In this document: in pieces, positions 16,622 to 24,963 of the stretch | How the letters are laid out: every line of letters begins with the position of its first letter | Numbering within the stretch: position 1 is the first letter of the stretch | Assembly: GCA_002438565.1 (NCBI GenBank) | Contig: DJPN01000021.1 | Location: 1 to 64,000 of the forward strand | From: Alphaproteobacteria bacterium UBA6411 | Lineage (GTDB): Bacteria > Pseudomonadota > Alphaproteobacteria > CAAGCB01 > CAG-977 | Length of the DNA stretch: 64,000 bases | Direction: 5' to 3' | Notes under the pieces: generated by a model | Told to the model about the DNA's origin: nothing | The model's input: only the letters and a program-made list of their open reading frames with translations | Databases searched by the model: none | Made by a program: the position numbers and the translations under genes

Positions 16622-18682
16622 TCAGCAGGAACAAGCCTGTTGACGTTTTGCTTGAAACAATTCTTCGTCGCAGTAGGGGCAGAATTTGTGTTCACCCGAA
16701 ATATAACCGTGTTTGGGACAAATCGAAAACGTCGGTGTCACCGTTACATAGGGTATGCGATAATTCTCTAAAATTCTCTTAAGAAGCATACGGCACGTTT
16801 TGGCGTCCGAAATCCGTTCGCCCATGTACAAGTGCATGACCGTGCCGCCCGTATATTTGGACTGCAAGGATTCCTGCAGGTTCAAAGCGGTAAAAGGATC
16901 GTCCGTGAATCCGACGGGCAGCTGCGACGAATTCGTATAGTACGGCGCGGCTTTCGTGCCCGCTTGGATGATGTCGGGATAGCGTTTCTGGTCTTCTTTT
17001 GCCAAACGGTAGGTCGTTCCTTCGGCGGGCGTGGCTTCCAAGTTGTACATGCTGCCCGTTTCCTGCTGGAACACGACCATTTTGCCGCGGATGTATTCCA
17101 AGAACCGATTCGCCATCGCCTGACCGAATTCGTCCGTAATGTCGTGTTCGTCGTTGGTGAAGTTGCGAATCATTTCGTTGATGCCGTTGACCCCGATGGT
17201 CGAGAAATGGTTTCTCAGCGTGCCGAGGTAACGCTTCGTGTACGGAAACAGCCCCGCGTCCATGTGGCGCTGAATGACTTTGCGTTTGATTTCCAGCGTC
17301 GTGCGCGCCAAATCCATCAGTTCGTCCAAACGGCGCATCATGCCGGCTTCGTCGCCCTTGAACAAATAGCCCAAGCGCGCGCAGTTCAGCGTCACGACGC
17401 CGACCGATCCCGTTTGTTCGGCGGAACCGAACAGCCCGTTGCCGCGCGCCAGCAATTCGCGCAAATCCAGCTGCAAACGGCAGCACATCGAACGCACCTG
17501 TCCCGGCTTCAAGCTGGAGTTGATGAAGTTCTGGAAGTACGGCAAGCCGTATTTCGCCGTCATTTCAAACAGCAGGTTCGCGTTTTCGCTTTCCCACGGG
17601 AAATCGGGGGTGATGTTGTACGTCGGAATCGGGAACGTGAACAAACGTCCTTTCGCGTCGCCCGCGGTCATGACTTCGATATAGGCGCGGTTGATCATCG
17701 CCATTTCTTCGGTCAAATCGCCGTAAGTGAAATCCATTTCCTCGCCGCCGATGACGGGGTTTTGTTCGCGCAAATCTTCGGGGCAGACCCAGTCGAACGT
17801 CAAGTTCGTAAACGGCGTTTGCGTGCCCCAGCGGGACGGAACGTTCAAGTTGTAAATGAATTCTTGGAAATTCTGCTTCACTTCGTCATAGGACAGCTTG
17901 TCCTTGCGGATAAACGGCGCAAGGTAGGTGTCGACGGACGAAAAAGCCTGCGCGCCCGCCCATTCGTTTTGCAAAGTGCCCAAGAAGTTGACCATTTGTC
18001 CCAAAGCGGAACCCAAATGCTTGGGAATGCCCGATTCGACTTTTCCCGGAACGCCGTTCAAGCCTTCCTGCAGCAAAGCGCGCAAAGACCAGCCCGCGCA
18101 ATAGCCCGACAGCATGTCCAAATCGTGAATGTGAAAATCGCCGTTGCGGTGCGCTTCGCCCGCCGCCTGCGGATAAACGTGCGACAGCCAGTAGTTCGCA
18201 ATGATTTTGCCCGAAACGTTCAAAATCAACCCGCCCAAGGAATAGCCTTGGTTCGCGTTCGCATTGACGCGCCAGTCCGCGCGTTCCAAGTATTCGTTGA
18301 CCGAAGACGCGACGTCAATCAGCGTTTTTTTGTCTTGACGGGATTTGCTGCGCTGTTCGCGGTACACGATATAGGCGCGCGCCGTTTTGTAATAGTTCGC
18401 GGAAATCAAAACCTGTTCGACAACGTCTTGAATCTGTTCGATGGTCGGCAAAACGCCCTTGGAAAAGCGGTGACGCAAAACCTTGATGACTTGATTCGTC
18501 AGCAGATTGGCTTCGTCTTGGTCGAATTCCTCGGTCGCTTCACCGGCGCGGCGAATCGCCGACATAATTTTTTCAGAGTTGAAAACAACCTGCGACCCGT
18601 CGCGTTTGACAATGTGCGACAGCTCTGTTTTTTCGTCCTCAACAGGCGTAACCAGTTCTAATTTCGGCGTTTTTTCCGTCAT
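16622..18682 (-). CDS. nrdD: Anaerobic ribonucleoside-triphosphate reductase, large protein
   Basis: A 686-aa class III ribonucleotide reductase that converts NTPs to dNTPs without oxygen. It has an N-terminal ATP-cone (HIVKRDGSQVVFNSEKIMSAIRRA, about 23-46). The barrel has FHIHDLDMLSGYCAGWSLR and the cysteine-bearing segments SMCCRLQLDL and VVTLNCARLGYL. The C-terminal zinc site is CPKHGY...CPYC and the last residues are ACSC. The glycyl-radical segment is absent and encoded by the next gene. GGAGAGGATT precedes the ATG. An NrdR box lies 62 bp upstream. Confidence 0.93.
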   Translation of the reverse strand: MTEKTPKLELVTPVEDEKTELSHIVKRDGSQVVFNSEKIMSAIRRAGEATEEFDQDEANLLTNQVIKVLRHRFSKGVLPTIEQIQDVVEQVLISANYYKTARAYIVYREQRSKSRQDKKTLIDVASSVNEYLERADWRVNANANQGYSLGGLILNVSGKIIANYWLSHVYPQAAGEAHRNGDFHIHDLDMLSGYCAGWSLRALLQEGLNGVPGKVESGIPKHLGSALGQMVNFLGTLQNEWAGAQAFSSVDTYLAPFIRKDKLSYDEVKQNFQEFIYNLNVPSRWGTQTPFTNLTFDWVCPEDLREQNPVIGGEEMDFTYGDLTEEMAMINRAYIEVMTAGDAKGRLFTFPIPTYNITPDFPWESENANLLFEMTAKYGLPYFQNFINSSLKPGQVRSMCCRLQLDLRELLARGNGLFGSAEQTGSVGVVTLNCARLGYLFKGDEAGMMRRLDELMDLARTTLEIKRKVIQRHMDAGLFPYTKRYLGTLRNHFSTIGVNGINEMIRNFTNDEHDITDEFGQAMANRFLEYIRGKMVVFQQETGSMYNLEATPAEGTTYRLAKEDQKRYPDIIQAGTKAAPYYTNSSQLPVGFTDDPFTALNLQESLQSKYTGGTVMHLYMGERISDAKTCRMLLKRILENYRIPYVTVTPTFSICPKHGYISGEHKFCPYCDEELFQAKRQQACSC

Positions 18683-18743
18683 AATCCTCTCCGTTTTGCC
18701 AAGCCGCTGCCAGACAAGGATTTGTGTCCGCGACAGCCTTTAT

Positions 18744-18759
18744 TCACTATATATTGTTA
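18744..18759. promoter_or_regulatory. NrdR box upstream of nrdD
   Basis: TCACTATATATTGTTA closely matches the NrdR consensus (ACACTATATATTGTGT type, 12 central bases conserved). NrdR is the ATP/dATP-sensing repressor of ribonucleotide reductase operons. Only one clear box is seen, where two are usual. Confidence 0.75.
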
Positions 18760-18779
18760 AAAGATTGAAAAATCCTTAA

Positions 18780-19096
18780 TCACGTTAGACAGCAGACTAG
18801 CCATAAAGGTCTGCCGCGTCAAAGGAATTTTTTATAAAAATTTTTGTTTTAGGATTTCCCGCGATTCCCCGTCTGTTTGATGAAAATATTTTTTACGTCA
18901 ATCAAAATTTTCACCGACTCCACTGCTGCCCGCACTGGGGTGTTGCCCGCCCGCAGGGGGAAAGATGTCATAACTGGGAAGGCTTTAGCCCGACGTGGTT
19001 ATCCATTTGCAGGATGCCGACCGCAAAGGCGGAGTCAATGGCTTCCCGCACCTCTAGCGGGATTCGCAATGATGTTTTTCGTCATCATGATTGCGG
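18780..19096. other. Gene-free stretch, possible dispersed repeat
   Basis: No convincing gene. Positions about 18960-19085 contain short inverted segments (CGCAATGATG ... CATCATGATTGCG at 19065-19093). The flavour (GGAGTCAATGGCTTCCCGCACCTC, split at GGAGTCAA / TGGCTTCC) is of dispersed repeats in alphaproteobacterial genomes. Genome-wide copies cannot be tested here. The region may also hold the 3' end of the cysteine-rich protein transcript. Confidence 0.25.
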
Positions 19097-19618
19097 CTAA
19101 GAATCCCTGCCGCCCTCGCTAAATATTTGTTTGCAGCAGCAGCGGCCGTCCTTTTCGACTTTGGTCAAGCCCTCAGCGCACGTCGTGTAATCGCAGTATT
19201 TGACGCACTTGCCGTCGTACTGAAAACTTCCCGCCGCGCACAGGCACCCGCCGTGGCCGTCCGCTTCCGCGTCACCGCAGTTGCACCCTTTGTCACCCGA
19301 CGCGCACATAACGCACGCTCCGTTGACGCAGGCGTATCCCGCTTCGCAATCCGACGTTTTCGCACAATCCGCTTTTTTCTTGCACACGCCCGCCACGCAC
19401 GTTTTCCCTTCGGGGCAGAATTTGTCCGTATCGTTGCACCGCACGCAATTTCCGTCCATGCACAAACCCGTTATGCACTGTCTGTGTTCCGTGCAGACTT
19501 TTTTACGCACCGACTTTTTTCCCGTAACAACGACCGTATCGTCGCTTAATTTCACAGACCGCGCTTGCGCCGTCAAAGGAAGCAGCGCCAGCATCAAAAT
19601 CAAAACCGTTTTTTTCAT
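19097..19618 (-). CDS. Secreted cysteine-rich protein A
   Basis: A 173-aa protein from the ATG at 19618 (signal peptide about 1-20, cleavage near AQA-RS). A further-upstream ATG exists, but the signal peptide and GGAGG-like context favour this one. The mature part has many cysteines in furin/EGF-like short spacings (CTEHRQCITGLCMDGNCVRC, CNCGDAEADGHGGCLCAAG), suggesting several small disulfide-bonded knots. No enzyme motif. It lies 13 bp after protein B, probably in one transcript. Its function is unknown. Export to the periplasm or surface is inferred. Confidence 0.7.
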   Translation of the reverse strand: MKKTVLILMLALLPLTAQARSVKLSDDTVVVTGKKSVRKKVCTEHRQCITGLCMDGNCVRCNDTDKFCPEGKTCVAGVCKKKADCAKTSDCEAGYACVNGACVMCASGDKGCNCGDAEADGHGGCLCAAGSFQYDGKCVKYCDYTTCAEGLTKVEKDGRCCCKQIFSEGGRDS

Positions 19619-19631
19619 GGCATAGTCCTCC

Positions 19632-20201
19632 TTAATCCGTACAGCAACCGACACATTCGCCGGAATAATCCGTTGCTTCTTTTAACGGATATTGGCAAGA
19701 CACCCCTTTGACGCAAACAGCACTGTGCGACTGAATAAAATAACCGCTGTTGCAAATGGCGCGTATGCAATAGCTTGACGTGCAAGACCCGCAAGTTCCG
19801 TTCGCAACCGGAAAATCCGAACACGGTTTGCAGTTGTCGTCGGAGTCGAGGTATTCGCCATACTCGCACTTGGGAATCGCTTCACACAACCCGTTTTTTA
19901 ATCTATAATTGCCGTCGCATCTGGTGCATTGTCCCCAATCCGAACATTCCTCGCAGTTTTCGGGACAGCAGTAGCGGTGGGAAATCTCCCCGCCATCGAA
20001 AATTCCCGCCTTTGTTTTCGAAACCATACCGTTGGAACAATTCGCTTTCAAACAAACTTTATTGCTTGTTCCCACCGTTCCATCGCAATATTTATTGCAA
20101 ACGCCCCCCGCCAGATTTACGTCGTATTCGCAGGAAGCACCGCCTTTTACTGTCGGCGACGCAAGCAATATTCCAATCAACACCGCTAAAAATTTCTTCA
20201 T
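19632..20201 (-). CDS. Secreted cysteine-rich protein B
   Basis: A 189-aa protein with a signal peptide (about 1-19) and dense cysteines in furin-like patterns (CCPENCEECSDWGQCTRCDGNY, CKPCSDF, CVGCCTD). Start GGGGGCGGTT-ATG. It leads the two-gene unit. Upstream are a GC-rich 5'-UTR hairpin (20212-20234) and a promoter whose spacer holds 11 consecutive G (minus strand), a signature of phase-variable surface proteins. Cys-rich secreted proteins of this kind are frequent in uncultured gut alphaproteobacteria. The function is unknown. Confidence 0.7.
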   Translation of the reverse strand: MKKFLAVLIGILLASPTVKGGASCEYDVNLAGGVCNKYCDGTVGTSNKVCLKANCSNGMVSKTKAGIFDGGEISHRYCCPENCEECSDWGQCTRCDGNYRLKNGLCEAIPKCEYGEYLDSDDNCKPCSDFPVANGTCGSCTSSYCIRAICNSGYFIQSHSAVCVKGVSCQYPLKEATDYSGECVGCCTD

Positions 20202-20254
20202 AACCGCCCCCTGCCCCCGCGATTTTCGGGGGCAAAATATCCTTTCTTTATTTT

Positions 20255-20285
20255 ACCATACCCCCCCCCCCTATGATATTGTCAA
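20255..20285 (-). promoter_or_regulatory. Promoter with poly-G spacer (probably phase-variable)
   Basis: On the minus strand TTGACA (20280-20285) and TATGGT (20255-20260) are 19 bp apart. The spacer is ATATCATA followed by 11 G (C11 on the plus strand, 20261-20271). Loss of one or two G would give 18 or 17 bp, the optimum. The 5' UTR then contains TGCCCCCG/CGGGGGCA (20212-20234). A TAAAAT at 20250-20255 is an alternative -10 at 24 bp. Confidence 0.6.
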
Positions 20286-20318
20286 GCGATTCTTGCAGAA
20301 AAATTCGCGCAATCATAT

Positions 20319-20350
20319 AAAAAAAGCTCCTCGGTCGAGGAGCTTTTTTG
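20319..20350. terminator. Bidirectional terminator
   Basis: AAAAAAGCTCCTCG pairs with CGAGGAGCTTTTTT. It follows asd on the minus strand and separates it from the cysteine-rich gene promoter. Confidence 0.85.
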
Positions 20351-20363
20351 CCTTTAGCATTTT

Positions 20364-21386
20364 TTATTTGTTCAGATAATCGCGCAACAGCACTTCGGCG
20401 ATTTGAACAGCGTTCAGCGCCGCGCCTTTGCGCAGGTTGTCCGCCACGCACCAGAAGCTTAATCCGTTGTCGACGGTCGCGTCGGAACGGATGCGCGAAA
20501 CGTAAACCTCGCCTTCACCCGCGACTTCAGCAGGGGTCGGATAGCCGCCGTTTTCGCGGGAATCGATAACGATGACCCCCGGCGTTTCACGCAAAATCTC
20601 GGTCGCCGCCGTATCGGAAATTTCGTCCGTCGTTTCGATGTTGACGTATTCGGCGTGTCCGACAAACACGGGAACGCGCGCGCAGTTGGCGTGCACTTTG
20701 ATTTTCGGATCCAAAATCTTTTTGGTTTCGACGGTCATTTTCCATTCTTCCTTGGTCGAACCGTCGTCCAGAAAAACGTCAATGTGCGGAATGACGTTGA
20801 ATGCAATCTGTTTGGTGAATTTTTTCTGATTTTCGGACGGCATTTGATTCATAAAGATTCCGCGCGTCTGGTTGAACAGTTCGTCCATGGCTTCCTTGCC
20901 CGCGCCCGAAACGGACTGATAGGTCGAAACGACGACGCGTTCGATGTGGAACGCTTTGTGCAAAGCCGCCAAAGGCACAACCATTTGAATCGTCGAACAG
21001 TTCGGGTTCGCGATGATGTTTTTCTTTTTATACCCCGCAATCGCTTCGGGGTTGACTTCGGGAACAACCAGAGGAACATCGGGATCCATGCGCCATTGGG
21101 ACGAATTGTCGATGACGACGCAGCCCGCTTCGGCGATTTTCGGGGCGAATTTTTCGGACACGCCCGCGCCCGCGGACATCAAAGCAATATCGACGCCGTG
21201 AAAGTCGAAGTCCGCCAGATTTTGCACTTTTAAAACTTTTTCTTCGCCGAAAGAAACTTCTTTACCGACGGATTTGGACGATGCCAAAGCATACACTTCG
21301 TCAACGGGAAAATCCCGTTCCGCCAGCGTTTGCAGCATTTCACGCCCGACGTTACCCGTTGCGCCGACGACCGCGACTTTTACCAT
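20364..21386 (-). CDS. asd: Aspartate-semialdehyde dehydrogenase
   Basis: A 340-aa NADPH-dependent enzyme that reduces aspartyl phosphate to aspartate semialdehyde, the branch point to lysine/diaminopimelate, threonine and methionine. N-terminal dinucleotide motif GATGNVG (8-14), active-site Cys130 in NPNCSTIQ, and the later acid-base HANCARVPVFVGHAE region are present. It lies downstream of the rplS terminator. Another aspartate-family gene in the window is hom (41795-43087). Confidence 0.97.
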   Translation of the reverse strand: MVKVAVVGATGNVGREMLQTLAERDFPVDEVYALASSKSVGKEVSFGEEKVLKVQNLADFDFHGVDIALMSAGAGVSEKFAPKIAEAGCVVIDNSSQWRMDPDVPLVVPEVNPEAIAGYKKKNIIANPNCSTIQMVVPLAALHKAFHIERVVVSTYQSVSGAGKEAMDELFNQTRGIFMNQMPSENQKKFTKQIAFNVIPHIDVFLDDGSTKEEWKMTVETKKILDPKIKVHANCARVPVFVGHAEYVNIETTDEISDTAATEILRETPGVIVIDSRENGGYPTPAEVAGEGEVYVSRIRSDATVDNGLSFWCVADNLRKGAALNAVQIAEVLLRDYLNK

Positions 21387-21412
21387 ATTTCAAACTCCTT
21401 AACACGGGAAAA

Positions 21413-21504
21413 CACAAAAACCCCGATTCGGCATAACGTCTTACGGGGGATAAAATTCAAAAGCTCCGCTTTTCCGAAAGGGAGGCGAACCTCCCCTTCG
21501 GAGC
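21413..21504 (-). terminator. Tandem hairpins ending the ffh-rplS operon
   Basis: After rplS a long hairpin (GCTCCG ... CGGAGC at 21463-21504 with an inner CCGAAGGGGAGG-TTCG-CCTCCC stem) is followed by CCCCG ... CGGGG (21421-21448) and TTTTT (21416-21420). Together they form a terminator region between rplS and asd. Confidence 0.65.
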
Positions 21505-21521
21505 AAGAGGGTGCAGCGTTC

Positions 21522-21884
21522 TTATTTCGCGTCGTTGATTTCGGAAATACGAGCCGCTTTACCGCGCAAGTTGCGGAGGTAATACAACTTGGAACGGGCG
21601 ACTTTACCGCGACGGGTAACTTCGACTTTCGCCACATTCGGGGAATAGACGGGGAAAACGCGTTCCACGCCTTCGCCGAACGAAATTTTGCGAACGGTGA
21701 ACGTCGAATTCAAACCGTCGTTTTTGCGGGCGATGCAAACGCCTTCGTACACCTGAATACGTTCGCGGTCGCCTTCGACGACTTTGGCGTGAACGCGCAG
21801 GGTGTCGCCCGCTTTAAATTCGGGAAAATCGGCTTTCGCCAGTTTTTCAGCCTGCTCTTTTTCGAGCGTTTTAATCAAATTCAT
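21522..21884 (-). CDS. rplS: 50S ribosomal protein L19
   Basis: A 120-aa protein at the 30S-50S interface. FKAGDTLRVHAKVVEGDRERIQVYEGVCIARKNDGLNSTFTVRKISFGEGVERVFPVYSPNV is diagnostic. It is last in ffh-rpsP-rimM-trmD-rplS, 4 bp after trmD. Confidence 0.98.
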   Translation of the reverse strand: MNLIKTLEKEQAEKLAKADFPEFKAGDTLRVHAKVVEGDRERIQVYEGVCIARKNDGLNSTFTVRKISFGEGVERVFPVYSPNVAKVEVTRRGKVARSKLYYLRNLRGKAARISEINDAK

Positions 21885-21888
21885 AGGT

Positions 21889-22605
21889 TTAATCCTCTCG
21901 CTTTTTTGCGGTTTCCAGATAAGCTTTCCACAAATCGGGTCGCCGCTGTTTTGTTAACTGTTCCGCCATGGCTTTGCGCCAGAGGGCGATTTTTCCGTGA
22001 TGACCCGAGCTTAACACTTCGGGCACGGTGCGTCCGTTCCATTCAACGGGACGCGTGTATTGCGGATACTCCAGCAATCCCTGGCTGAAGCTTTCCTCGG
22101 TCAAAGAATCCTGCGACCCCATTACGCCCGGCAGCAGACGCACAATGGCATCCAGCACCGCCAGCGCCGCGGGTTCGCCCCCCGAAAGCACGAAGTCGCC
22201 CAAGCTGACTTCCTCGAACGGATAGGCTTCCAGCACACGTTCGTCAATCCCTTCAAAGCGTCCGCACAGGAACGTTGCACGTCCCTCTGCCGCGATTTGT
22301 TCCACCAATCCCTGCGTGACTTGCCGTCCGCGCGGGGAAAAGTAAATCAACCGCGTACCCGCTTTGTGAACCGCTTCCACGGCGCGCCCCAGCACGTCGG
22401 GACGCATAACCATGCCCGCGCCGCCCCCGAACGGGGTGTCGTCCACCGTCCGATGACGATCGGATGCGAAATCGCGAATATTCGTCACATTCAGCTTCCA
22501 CAATCCTTCGTCCAGCGCTTTTCCCGCCAAAGAATACCCCAGATAACCGGGGAACATTTCGGGAAACACGGTCAAAACATCGGCGGTAAACAAAGGTTCA
22601 GCCAT
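21889..22605 (-). CDS. trmD: tRNA (guanine37-N1)-methyltransferase
   Basis: A 238-aa SPOUT-class enzyme that methylates G37 and prevents +1 frameshifting. TADVLTVFPEMFPGYLGYSLAGKAL starts the protein. YFSPRGRQVTQGLVEQIA and SLGDFVLSGGEPAALAVLDAIVRLLPGVMG form the knotted SAM site. I chose the ATG at 22605 (MAEPLF), which overlaps the rimM stop by 8 bp, over one 39 bp further upstream inside rimM. Confidence 0.97.
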   Translation of the reverse strand: MAEPLFTADVLTVFPEMFPGYLGYSLAGKALDEGLWKLNVTNIRDFASDRHRTVDDTPFGGGAGMVMRPDVLGRAVEAVHKAGTRLIYFSPRGRQVTQGLVEQIAAEGRATFLCGRFEGIDERVLEAYPFEEVSLGDFVLSGGEPAALAVLDAIVRLLPGVMGSQDSLTEESFSQGLLEYPQYTRPVEWNGRTVPEVLSSGHHGKIALWRKAMAEQLTKQRRPDLWKAYLETAKKRED

Positions 22606-23140
22606 TGCTTTCCGCGTCCTGTTTTTCGGGTTTGACTTCCACAAATTCAGGCAAGACCACCGTCAAGGTTTTGTTTTCGACATTGACTTCGGGAACAACC
22701 GATTCGGTAAACGGCAGGAAATCCGCCAAGTTTCCGATTTCCAGCATGTCGCCCGCGCCGAAGTTGTAAACGCCCTTGACCGTCCCAAGGATTTTGCCGT
22801 CCGCCGTTTTAGCCGTCATACCGACCAGATCGGCATAGTAAAACTCGCCGTCCTTGGTTTCGGGCAAAGCTTTGCGGTCGACGAACAGCTTGACGCCCCG
22901 CAGGGCTTCCGCCGCCGTCCTGTCCGAAATGCCGTTCAAGCGGACAAGGAACACGTCCCCCGTTTGACCGACGATCTCGGCTTTGAAGCTTTGTTTGCCC
23001 GATTCGTCGGACAAACCGCCGTACGACGCAAAATCCCGCGCCTGCTTTGTGTAGCTTTTGACTTTGACCAAACCGCGGACGCCGTGCGCCGTGGTAATCA
23101 TCGCCACGCACACTTTGCCGTTTTCAGCGGTTTTCGTCAT
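22598..23140 (-). CDS. rimM: 16S rRNA processing protein RimM
   Basis: A 180-aa assembly factor for the 30S head that binds S19. The N-terminal beta-barrel (VCVAMITTAHGVRGLVKVKSYT) and the PRC-barrel (EFYYADLVGMTAKTADGKILGTVKGVYNFGAGDMLEI, ending FLPFTESVVPEVNVENKTLTVVLPE) are clear. The GGAGTC start region is 26 bp after rpsP. Confidence 0.96.
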   Translation of the reverse strand: MTKTAENGKVCVAMITTAHGVRGLVKVKSYTKQARDFASYGGLSDESGKQSFKAEIVGQTGDVFLVRLNGISDRTAAEALRGVKLFVDRKALPETKDGEFYYADLVGMTAKTADGKILGTVKGVYNFGAGDMLEIGNLADFLPFTESVVPEVNVENKTLTVVLPEFVEVKPEKQDAESNG

Positions 23141-23166
23141 TGTCGCAAGACTCCTCTACGGAAAAA

Positions 23167-23535
23167 TTAAGCTTCCGCGGTCGCTTCGGCGGCAGCAGCA
23201 GCGGCTTCCGCTTTGGCTTTGGCGCGTTCCTGAGCCTTGGCTTTCGGAGCGGACTTCTGCGGACGTTCGTTAATCACGGGGGCGTCGCACAAGCCCAGTT
23301 TCGACAACAATTTCGCAACGCGTTCGGTCGGCTGCGCACCTGCGCCCAACCAGAATTTCACGCGGTCGGCTTTGACGACGACGCGTTCGGCATGATCCGC
23401 CGGCAACAGCGGGTTATAAGAACCGACGCGTTCGATGAAACGACCGTCGCGCGGACAACGCTGATCTGCTACAACGATTTTGTGAAAGGGCGCGCCTTTC
23501 GAACCACCGCGAGCAAGTCTGATACGAACTGACAT
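23167..23535 (-). CDS. rpsP: 30S ribosomal protein S16
   Basis: A 122-aa small-subunit protein. SVRIRLARGGSKGAPFHKIVVADQRCPRDGRFIERVGSYNPL is diagnostic. It has an Ala/Lys-rich C-terminal tail (about 95-122) longer than the minimal family size, as in many alphaproteobacteria. Confidence 0.97.
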   Translation of the reverse strand: MSVRIRLARGGSKGAPFHKIVVADQRCPRDGRFIERVGSYNPLLPADHAERVVVKADRVKFWLGAGAQPTERVAKLLSKLGLCDAPVINERPQKSAPKAKAQERAKAKAEAAAAAAEATAEA

Positions 23536-23574
23536 TTAATTTACCTCACTTTTAAATTCACTAACGTCTGCCGT

Positions 23575-24963
23575 TTATGACGGAAATCCGCCGAACGGAG
23601 GGAATCCCCCCATTCCGCCGAAACCGCCGCCAAGACCGCCGGGCAGACCGCCGAACAAGCCCCGCTTTCCCATTTTTTTCACCTTTTTCATCATATCCGC
23701 CATTTGGTCATACTGTTTCAGAAGTCTGTTGACTTCCTGCACGGTCAGACCGCAGCCGTCGGCAATACGCTTTTTGCGCGAAGCCTTGATGATGTCGGGA
23801 TTACGGCGTTCGCGAGGCGTCATGGAAAGAATAATCGCCTCTTGCCGTTTAAAAACTTTGTCGTCGATATTCGCGGCGTCGATTTGCGCTTTGAATTTGC
23901 CCATGCCGGGGATTAAGCCCAGCAAGCCCTTCAAATCGCCCATTTTCTGCATCTGCCGCAGCTGCGACAACAAATCGTTCAAATCAAAGCGGCCGTCCAT
24001 CATGCGTTTCGCGACGCGTTCCGCTTCGTCTTTATCCATTTTCTCCGCCGCCGTTTCCACCAAGGAAACAACGTCGCCCATGCCCAAAATCCTGCCCGCC
24101 AAGCGGTCGGGATGGAACGGTTCGAGAGCTTCAACCTTTTCGCCCGCGCCCAAAAACTTAATCGGGCGTCCCGTTACGGCGCGCATGGACAGCGCCGCGC
24201 CGCCGCGCGAATCGCCGTCGATTCGCGTCAGCACAATGCCCGTAATTCCGATTTTTTCGTTAAATTCGCGCGCAATGTTCGCCGCGTCCTGCCCCGCCAA
24301 AGCGTCAACCACCAGCAGCGTTTCGTGCGGATTGACCAAAGAACGGACTTCCGCCACTTCCGCCATCATGTCCAAATCGATGTGCAAACGCCCCGCCGTA
24401 TCCAAAATAACGACGTCGTAGCCTTTTTTGGCTTCCGCCATCGCGCGCGCGGCAATGGCTTTGGGCTTTTCGCCGGCAATCACAGGCAGAACGGCAACGT
24501 CGATTTGCTTGCCCAGCTGAGCCAGCTGCTCCTGCGCCGCGGGGCGGTAAACATCCAAAGACGCCAGCAAAACGCGTTTTTTATCCTTTTTCAGCCGCAA
24601 AGCAAGCTTGGCGGAGGTCGTCGTTTTGCCCGACCCCTGCAGGCCGACCATCAAAACGGGAACGGGCGCGGGCGCGTTCAAATCCAGTTCGGCGTTTTCC
24701 CTGCCCAGCGTTTCAATCAGCGCGTCGTTGACGATTTTGACGACCATTTGGGACGGCGAAACAGACTTAACCACCGCCTGTCCGACCGCCTGTTCGCGCA
24801 CTTTCGCCACAAAGTCCTTGACCACGGGCAGGGCGACGTCGGCTTCCAGCAAAGCGATGCGGATTTCGCGCATGGCGGTGTCGACGTCGGACTCGGTCAA
24901 AGCCCCCCGCCGCGCCAAGCGATCGAATACGCCGCCCAATTTTTCAGCCAAAGTGTCGAACAT
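23575..24963 (-). CDS. ffh: Signal recognition particle GTPase Ffh
   Basis: A 462-aa SRP54-family GTPase that binds signal sequences and SRP RNA and docks with FtsY at the membrane. N domain (1-85), P-loop GLQGSGKTTTSAKLA (about 107-121), DTAGR, TRIDGDSRGGA, and an M domain (SQLRQMQKMGDLKGLLGLIPGMG; RRKRI-like RKKRIADGCG) are seen. It ends in a Gly/Phe-rich tail (GGLPGGLGGGFGGMGGFPP). First gene of the ribosomal operon. Its receptor ftsY is encoded 1.4 kb away on the other strand. Confidence 0.97.
   Translation of the reverse strand: MFDTLAEKLGGVFDRLARRGALTESDVDTAMREIRIALLEADVALPVVKDFVAKVREQAVGQAVVKSVSPSQMVVKIVNDALIETLGRENAELDLNAPAPVPVLMVGLQGSGKTTTSAKLALRLKKDKKRVLLASLDVYRPAAQEQLAQLGKQIDVAVLPVIAGEKPKAIAARAMAEAKKGYDVVILDTAGRLHIDLDMMAEVAEVRSLVNPHETLLVVDALAGQDAANIAREFNEKIGITGIVLTRIDGDSRGGAALSMRAVTGRPIKFLGAGEKVEALEPFHPDRLAGRILGMGDVVSLVETAAEKMDKDEAERVAKRMMDGRFDLNDLLSQLRQMQKMGDLKGLLGLIPGMGKFKAQIDAANIDDKVFKRQEAIILSMTPRERRNPDIIKASRKKRIADGCGLTVQEVNRLLKQYDQMADMMKKVKKMGKRGLFGGLPGGLGGGFGGMGGFPPFGGFPS

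Noticed and set aside
16832..18661. 609-codon open frame on the plus strand opposite nrdD
   Set aside because: It is the exact antisense of a well-conserved gene. Its composition (rich in Arg, Gln, Phe, His) is that of a mirror frame, and it lacks a start-site context or recognisable domain.
18877..19122. 81-codon plus-strand frame in the gap after nrdD
   Set aside because: No ribosome binding site, it overlaps the 3' end of the cysteine-rich gene, and the sequence looks like a non-coding repeat.
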